A DNA stretch of 51,449 nucleotides, from NCBI GenBank assembly GCA_955652705.1, contig CATPBK010000077.1, forward strand, positions 1 to 51,449, in the 5' to 3' direction. This document shows, piece after piece, positions 47,029 through 51,449 of this stretch. The notes under the pieces were generated by a model. The model was not told the origin of the DNA. It ran no database searches and saw only the letters and a list, made by a program, of their open reading frames with translations. Numbering within the stretch: position 1 is the first letter of the stretch; each line of letters opens with the position of its first letter. This DNA is from Candidatus Dormiibacterota bacterium (GTDB taxonomy: Bacteria; Chloroflexota; Dormibacteria; Dormibacterales; Dormibacteraceae). Position numbers and translations under genes: made by a program.

Positions 47029-48294
47029 TCAGGCGGTTCCGTATCGCTTCGAGAAGGCGGCCAGCGCCGCCTTGAAACATTCGATTGAAGGCCGGACAAG
47101 CCCGGTTCCGAGGTTGCCGTAGCCGGGTTCGCGGTGAGCCATGGCGGAGTCCAGAATGGGCACGATCCCCGTCTCCACGACCTTTCGAATGTCGATCCCG
47201 ACCGGCACTCCCTTGAAATCGAGAGCCGGAATCTGGTAGTCCGGGCTGACGCCGACCGTGATGTCGTACATCTGGCGGCTGTATGCGAGGGCTTCCTCGA
47301 ATGTGCCACCTGTCTGCGCCAGAATCCCCGGAGCTCCAGCCAGGCAGAAGGCGCCCCATCCGACCGTTTCAGTGATAGTCGAATCACCCATGTCCCCGCC
47401 GATATCCGCTTCGGAGTAGCCGGGCATCAATCGACCTTTCGGTCGTCCGGCAGGCGCCGTGAACCATTCGTCACCGAGGCCGCTGACGCGGATGCCGAAC
47501 TCAGTCCCGTTGCGGCACATAGCCGTGACGACGGTGCTGTATTCCACGTTCCGAGCCGGATCGGCCGCGCTCTTGGCGGAGGCCATCGAGACCGGCAGGA
47601 AGAGGAAGTCGTTAAGTGAGAGATAGATGAGCCCCTCCAGCAGCTCTTCCGTCGCCACCCCGGCCCGCACCATGTGGGGGGGCAAGGCTTTAGCGAGCAG
47701 GCTCGAACCGGCGATCGGCCGGTTATGTATCTCGTCTCCCATCTGGAGGGCCTTAGCGATCAGCGGCTTGAGCTTGATGCCGCCTGCCTGGCGGACGCCA
47801 CGGGCCAAAGGGGGAGCCTGGACATCGCGCCAGCTCCTCAGAATCGCCACCGACTCCTCGCTGTAAGCGCCAAACTGCTGAAGCCACTCGGCTGGGCGGC
47901 AGTAAGCCCGGTTGCCGTACGTCGCGTTCTCGACGACGTAGACAGGAAGCGACCGAGACGTTGTGCCGGCCATCGGGCCGACGGCGTCGTGGTGATGGTT
48001 GGGTTCCAGAGTGATCTTTCCGCTGCTGAGCACCTCGATCGCTTCGTCGACGTTCGCCGCCCAACCCTCGAAGAGCGCCAGGGCAATGCATGAGCCTCTC
48101 TGCGCTCCTGACATGTGCTCCCAGTCGACCGGCGGACCGGCATGCAGGATCATCTTGTCCTGCATGCCGGGGATGACGTCTCCAGCTGGAGCGATGTCGA
48201 CCAGCACCGGGTCCGCGTCGACTATCCGCTTGAAGACCTCGGCGTTAGCGGCATCGACCTTCTGCTTAATCGTGTCGACTTCGACGGCGCTCAT
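47029..48294 (-). CDS. DUF1116 protein (AllG/YlbE-like)
   Basis: A 421-residue member of DUF1116. Recognisable stretches are PVDWEHMSGAQRGSCIALAL, LEPNHHHDAVGPMAGTTSRS (about 96-115, the most conserved region, rich in His), and SVSMAS-like LPVSMASAKSA. The E. coli member YlbE (AllG) is a subunit of oxamate carbamoyltransferase in allantoin breakdown, acting with FdrA (AllF) and YlbF (AllH). Those partners are not in this window. Its place inside the importer operon, between the ATPase and binding lipoprotein, suggests that the imported solute is a ureide or purine-related compound. It is coupled by ATGA to the lipoprotein gene. Confidence 0.85.
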   Translation of the reverse strand: MSAVEVDTIKQKVDAANAEVFKRIVDADPVLVDIAPAGDVIPGMQDKMILHAGPPVDWEHMSGAQRGSCIALALFEGWAANVDEAIEVLSSGKITLEPNHHHDAVGPMAGTTSRSLPVYVVENATYGNRAYCRPAEWLQQFGAYSEESVAILRSWRDVQAPPLARGVRQAGGIKLKPLIAKALQMGDEIHNRPIAGSSLLAKALPPHMVRAGVATEELLEGLIYLSLNDFLFLPVSMASAKSAADPARNVEYSTVVTAMCRNGTEFGIRVSGLGDEWFTAPAGRPKGRLMPGYSEADIGGDMGDSTITETVGWGAFCLAGAPGILAQTGGTFEEALAYSRQMYDITVGVSPDYQIPALDFKGVPVGIDIRKVVETGIVPILDSAMAHREPGYGNLGTGLVRPSIECFKAALAAFSKRYGTA

Positions 48295-49397
48295 TTGGTC
48301 TGACCAATGACGCCCTGGGCTAGCCAGTCACAAGTGTTGATGAAGGTGCCCTCTGCCGCGGGGGTGGTTATCTCATCAGCCTTGATTCGCAGCTTGCCCT
48401 GCTGGTCATAGACAGGGCCCTGGAAGACGTGTTTGGTACCGGCGAGGAACGCGTTTTGCTCGCTGGCGACCTGGTCCCGCACGGCCTGCGGCACGCTCTT
48501 GCCCCAGTCTGCGAGCTTGACCGTTCCGCTTCCGAGTCCGGGCAACAGGCTCTGGCTCTTCCAGGTACCGGCGATCGTGTCGTTCGCGAACTGCGTGAAC
48601 ATGTCACCCCACTCGAAGGTGACGCCACTGACCCAGCCCTTTGGTGCGAACTGGCTGACGCCGGCGTAGTGGTACCCGATCGAATGGATACCGCGCTTCT
48701 CGGCGGTCTGGACGACCGTGATCGGTGAGTCCACGACCATGGTCACAACGTCCACCCCTTCGTCCGCCAAAGCGTTGGTTGCGGTGGCTTCCTTGCCGGG
48801 GTCGACCCAGGAGCCGTTGAAGACGGCGTGAGTCGTCACATTGGGATTAACCGATCTTGCGCCCTGGTGAAACGCATTCACGGTGGCCAGGATCTGCGGG
48901 ATCGGGAAGCCCGCCACGAAACCGAGCTTGTTGGTCTTGGTCGCCTTGCCGGCGGCCATACCCAGCAGGTAGCTCAGATCATGGCTGGAGGCCCAGTAGG
49001 TTCCGAAGTTGTCCGCCGACTTGTAACCGGCTGGATGCTCGAACTTGACGTCTGGATACTTCTTGGCGACATTCAGGGCGAAGTCCTGATAGCCGAAGCT
49101 CTGCGGAAAGATGAGCTTTGCCCCCTGGCGAATCATGTCTTCCATGACGCGCTCGGCGTCAGGCCCTTCCGGAATGTTCTCGGCCTCGAGCAGCTTGATG
49201 CCCGAGACATTCGACATCATCTTCGAGAGGCCGGCGTGCTGCGCCTCGTTGTACCCCGCGTCCTTCACGGAGCCGACATGGAGCGCGCCGACGACCAACC
49301 GTGTCGATCCAGAAGTAACTACCGCGCTGCCACCGCAGGCGCTAATGAGTAAAGCCGCGCCTGCTATAGCAAGCGAAACCCGGTTCCAGTACTTCAT
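48291..49397 (-). CDS. BMP-family substrate-binding lipoprotein
   Basis: A 368-residue lipoprotein: the signal ends in the lipobox ISAC (C21 lipidated). The mature part has the BMP/PnrA fold: GSVKDAGYNEAQHAGL (ligand-binding Asn/Asp loop) and SHDLSYLLGMAAGKATKT. Members bind nucleosides or related heterocycles. It is the first gene of the importer operon (binding protein, DUF1116, ATPase, two permeases, repeat protein), preceded by a 353-base leader region. GGGAGGGGC lies just before ATG 49397. Confidence 0.93.
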   Translation of the reverse strand: MKYWNRVSLAIAGAALLISACGGSAVVTSGSTRLVVGALHVGSVKDAGYNEAQHAGLSKMMSNVSGIKLLEAENIPEGPDAERVMEDMIRQGAKLIFPQSFGYQDFALNVAKKYPDVKFEHPAGYKSADNFGTYWASSHDLSYLLGMAAGKATKTNKLGFVAGFPIPQILATVNAFHQGARSVNPNVTTHAVFNGSWVDPGKEATATNALADEGVDVVTMVVDSPITVVQTAEKRGIHSIGYHYAGVSQFAPKGWVSGVTFEWGDMFTQFANDTIAGTWKSQSLLPGLGSGTVKLADWGKSVPQAVRDQVASEQNAFLAGTKHVFQGPVYDQQGKLRIKADEITTPAAEGTFINTCDWLAQGVIGQTK

Positions 49398-49750
49398 GTG
49401 CCCCTCCCTTGTTTTGCAACTGCCTTTGCGGCCCTGCCGGCGGACGCCAATTCTCCTGACGCAGGAACCAAAGCGAGTCCCGCCAGACGGTCGCGCAGGT
49501 CAAGACCTATCGCTGACGCGGAGTCTGCTGGACGGTTGGGCCGGGACACAATAGAGCGCTTGGCCTAGGACCGTGTTTCTGGGAGCGGCGAGCTCGCTGC
49601 GTGGCACTGGCTAGTGAGCGAGGTTAGACAGCCTCAGGCCGCAGGGAGGCGGCGATGATCGCGGTCCATTAACCGCGCCGACGCTTGCACTACGTGCAGG
49701 CAGTTAGGACTTCTGCCACACAAATTGGCAGTCGACGAACGGAGTTCGGA
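49398..49750 (-). other. 353-base intergenic leader of the importer operon
   Basis: No gene can be supported here. On the minus strand it should hold the importer promoter and 5' leader, and the 3' end of the secreted-protein gene. Visible structures are a hairpin CTGCCA-TGGCAG (49713-49731), a small palindrome AGGTC-AA-GACCT (about 49497), and GCCGC-AGGGAG-GCGGC (about 49640). I could not match the leader to a purine, guanidine, SAM, TPP or glycine riboswitch. Confidence 0.4.
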
Positions 49751-50368
49751 CTAACTCTTAGGTATTGGTGTGACCCCGAACAAGTTCAAGCTGAACGAGC
49801 AGAAGTCGGCGAATACGAATTGGTTGTTGACCTTTGGCGGGTTGTTCCTGGCCCCGATCGTCCCGGTTCCGATGTCACCAGGGCCCGGTCCCGAGGCTGT
49901 TCCTCCAGTGGGTGGCCCCTGCGGTGGCGGGCCACTTGTCGGGGGACCGGAGTTACTCGGGAAGAATCGGAAGAAAAAGCGAGGACTGCCGAGCGAGCCA
50001 GTGCCCGGGGGCTGCCCGGAGACACGCTCCGGTCCGAGGAAGGTGCTGCCGATGACGCCAGCCGGATTGTTGATGGTAATCGTGTCCGTTACCGTCCCAA
50101 TCCCGGTCGATGCAGGGACCTGGATTGGTCCAAGGTTCATGTGAACAGTGAACAGGGTTGAGCCGGCATTGGTGATGCAGCCGGCGTTTACAAACGAACC
50201 ATCCGCCAGCGACGCGGCGTCGCGGGAGATCTTGAGCATGCCGACCCAGCTATTGTTCGCGAACAGTGAGTAGGTGAGGCCGGCGTAAGGCGGGTTCGCC
50301 AAGGCTGGGCTCGCAAGAATGGCCACCCCGATGACGACGAGAGCCGACAATGGCTTCAGGAACTTCAT
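49751..50368 (-). CDS. secreted hypothetical protein with Pro/Gly-rich linker
   Basis: A 205-residue protein with a signal peptide (MKFLKPLSALVVIGVAILAS, cleavage near ALA/NP). The mature N-terminal half is beta-rich with two cysteines; from about 120 to 165 a Pro/Gly/Ser/Thr-rich stretch (GPPTSGPPPQGPPTGG) links to a short C-terminal part ending FCSFSLNLFGVTP. No family is recognised. It is monocistronic. The AT-rich leader and single-gene arrangement suggest an envelope or surface protein. Confidence 0.6.
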   Translation of the reverse strand: MKFLKPLSALVVIGVAILASPALANPPYAGLTYSLFANNSWVGMLKISRDAASLADGSFVNAGCITNAGSTLFTVHMNLGPIQVPASTGIGTVTDTITINNPAGVIGSTFLGPERVSGQPPGTGSLGSPRFFFRFFPSNSGPPTSGPPPQGPPTGGTASGPGPGDIGTGTIGARNNPPKVNNQFVFADFCSFSLNLFGVTPIPKS

Positions 50369-50585
50369 ACGGATAGCTACGGTCCTCCGTCATGTCGGAT
50401 GCAGACGTCAGAGAGGAGTTACCACCCTTGCCTGGCAGGCGTCAATGGGTCAACTGCCCTGACCGTGAAGACATCGCGGTAGAGCAAATGTCCTGGTTGA
50501 GCCCGCTAAGGTAGCGCTTGATGGCGCGCATCAAGGATCGAGGACGACGAAGCGGACGGTTCGACCGCAGAGGGCCTTCGCCGCC

Positions 50586-51113
50586 GTGCGCTCCCGCTCG
50601 ATGGCCGGCAACGTGCCCGACATCATGCGCACGATGAGCCAGCGGCCAGACTTCATGCTCGCCATCGAGGCTGCATCGCAAACACACTTTTCGGATGGCT
50701 ATCTGACTCGGGCACAGCACGAGATGATCGCCTCCTGGGTGTCCGCACTCAACCGCTGCCACTATTGACTGACCAGCCACACTTGGTTCCTGCAGTTGCA
50801 GGGCGAGCAGTTCAGCGAAACCGCCCGGGCGCTGCGCGACGGCGACCTCGACGCCGCCAAGGTGACGCCGGCGGAGCGCCTCCTGCTGGAGTTCATCAGC
50901 ACGCTGACGCGCCACGCTTACAAGATCACCGATGAGCAGGTACAGGGACTCCGCGACGCGAGTTGGAGCGACGAGCAGATCGCGGAGGCTGTCTACATCG
51001 GGGCGCTCTTCAACCTCTTCGTGCGACTGGCCGACGCTTTCGACATCCACCCGCCGCCCGAGCGCGAACTCGGTGGCGACGTACCTCGCGCAGTGCGACC
51101 TGATTCGCGCTGA
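50586..51113 (+). CDS. AhpD-like (CMD family) protein with in-frame UGA at the second active-site cysteine
   Basis: Read through the TGA at 50766-50768, this is one 175-residue frame of the carboxymuconolactone decarboxylase/AhpD family. The family active site is C-x-x-C-x-x-x-H; here ALNRCHY is followed by TGA and LTSH, so the UGA is exactly at the second cysteine and the histidine is in place. The frame continues cleanly for 115 codons with good family character (TPAERLLLEFISTLT, WSDEQIAEAVYIGALFNLFVRLADAF). Selenocysteine is one reading. A decayed gene is the other: ATG 50521 with a good ribosome-binding site gives MARIKD and then EDDEADGSTAE, but in two other frames, so two N-terminal frameshifts are likely. 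Without them the start is GTG 50586 or ATG 50601. Confidence 0.65.
50789..50802 (+). other. SECIS-like stem-loop after the UGA
   Basis: CCTGC (50789-50793) pairs with GCAGG (50798-50802) around the loop AGTT; a T-G pair can extend it. The loop begins 25 bases after the UGA, within the usual spacing for bacterial SECIS elements, and has G at its second position. The stem is short and could be chance. Confidence 0.3.
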
Positions 51114-51449
51114 TCAGGGCGCTACGACAAGCTTGCCCCGAACATGACCGGAACCGATCTCAGTGACGGCTTGGACGGCGTCCTCCAGCCGGAAGGTCCG
51201 GATCGCCGGCCGCTTCAGCTTGCCCGCCTCGACGTCCTCGGCCAGGCGGTCCAACTTGTCGGTCGTCACCCGAGTCCTCACATTCACGGCCTTGATGCCC
51301 AGCGAGGCCAGAGCCTCGGCGTCGGCGCCGCCGGCCATGGAGAAGAGGTGTCCACCTTTGCGCACCAGCTCCGCCAGGTGTTTGTTGGCTTCCTTGTCGC
51401 CGACCTGATCGAAGATCGCCGCGATCCCCTCGGGATGGGCGGCGCGAAC
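51114..51449 (-). CDS. MDR-family zinc-type alcohol dehydrogenase / quinone reductase, C-terminal part
   Basis: The last 111 residues of a medium-chain dehydrogenase/reductase whose start lies beyond the window. AAIFDQVGDKEANKHLAELV is the end of the Rossmann domain, and the end FRLEDAVQAVTEIGSGHVRGKLVV is the hallmark C-terminus of quinone oxidoreductases (AHRxxESGHVxGKxVL). NADPH is the expected cofactor. The stop TGA at 51116-51114 directly abuts the stop of the AhpD-like gene. Confidence 0.88.
   Translation of the reverse strand, partial: VRAAHPEGIAAIFDQVGDKEANKHLAELVRKGGHLFSMAGGADAEALASLGIKAVNVRTRVTTDKLDRLAEDVEAGKLKRPAIRTFRLEDAVQAVTEIGSGHVRGKLVVAP

Noticed and set aside
50521-50585. Annotating the AhpD-like gene as a normal gene from ATG 50521.
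   Set aside because: That ATG reads MARIKD, but the frame must shift twice to join the conserved domain; it is kept as evidence for decay or assembly error rather than as coding sequence.

Overview
The window looks like about 51 kb of a high-GC bacterial chromosome. Intergenic gaps are short. At least sixteen neighbouring gene pairs overlap by exactly four bases (ATGA, GTGA, TTGA or CTGA), which points to heavy translational coupling. There is no rRNA, prophage or intact transposase, so taxonomy can only be inferred. The mix (stand-alone LigD-type polymerase plus Ku, Tad/Flp pseudopilins, a type IV pilus locus without PilO/PilP/PilQ, many NarL-type regulators, BMP-type ABC importers) would suit an uncultured soil Chloroflexota or Dormibacterota lineage. 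That assignment is an inference, not a demonstration.

Layout. 1-3147: end of a DUF72 gene, then three Tad-type secreted pilus proteins. 3144-4972: bacterial NHEJ pair (polymerase and Ku). 5076-7517: small hypothetical genes between palindromic elements, ending in a large inverted repeat just upstream of greA. 7528-20065: housekeeping and metabolic genes (greA, a CDF metal exporter, an M24 peptidase, an AIM24 protein, a dapF homologue with both catalytic cysteines replaced by serine, a rhodanese/DUF4395/thioredoxin operon, a lipoprotein, GNAT, mutarotase, ABC-2 exporter, hpt, a phosphatase and an Nmad3-like protein). 20106-20268: tRNA-Trp and tRNA-Ile. 20345-23966: NarL-type two-component regulators. 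24069-32911: type IV pilus operon (pilB, pilC, two prepilins, a membrane-anchored propeller-like protein, pilM, a PilN stump, pilA, a short prepilin peptidase) and convergent pilT. 33417-36483: a membrane glycosyltransferase and a fused degenerate kinase/receiver/HTH regulator. 36597-42290: second copy of the 200-bp palindromic element, then a five-gene minus-strand operon headed by PadR. 42493-49397: BMP-type nucleoside or ureide ABC importer with a DUF1116 (AllG-like) enzyme and, coupled to its 3' end, a secreted cysteine-ladder repeat protein. 49751-51449: a secreted protein, an AhpD-like gene with an in-frame UGA at the second active-site cysteine, and the end of an MDR dehydrogenase.

How the parts may work together. 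The regulators on both sides of the pilus genes, and the MshEN-type motif at the PilB N-terminus, suggest pilus assembly controlled by transcription and possibly by cyclic di-GMP. The importer, DUF1116 protein and nearby NCS1 permease suggest scavenging of purines or ureides as a nitrogen source. Most unusual are the AhpD-like UGA codon, the two 200-bp palindromic elements whose end stems covary, the cysteine-ladder and CQ...AC repeat proteins, the Ser/Ser DapF, the pseudo-kinase/pseudo-receiver regulator, and three genes whose conserved N-termini lack an ATG, GTG or TTG start.
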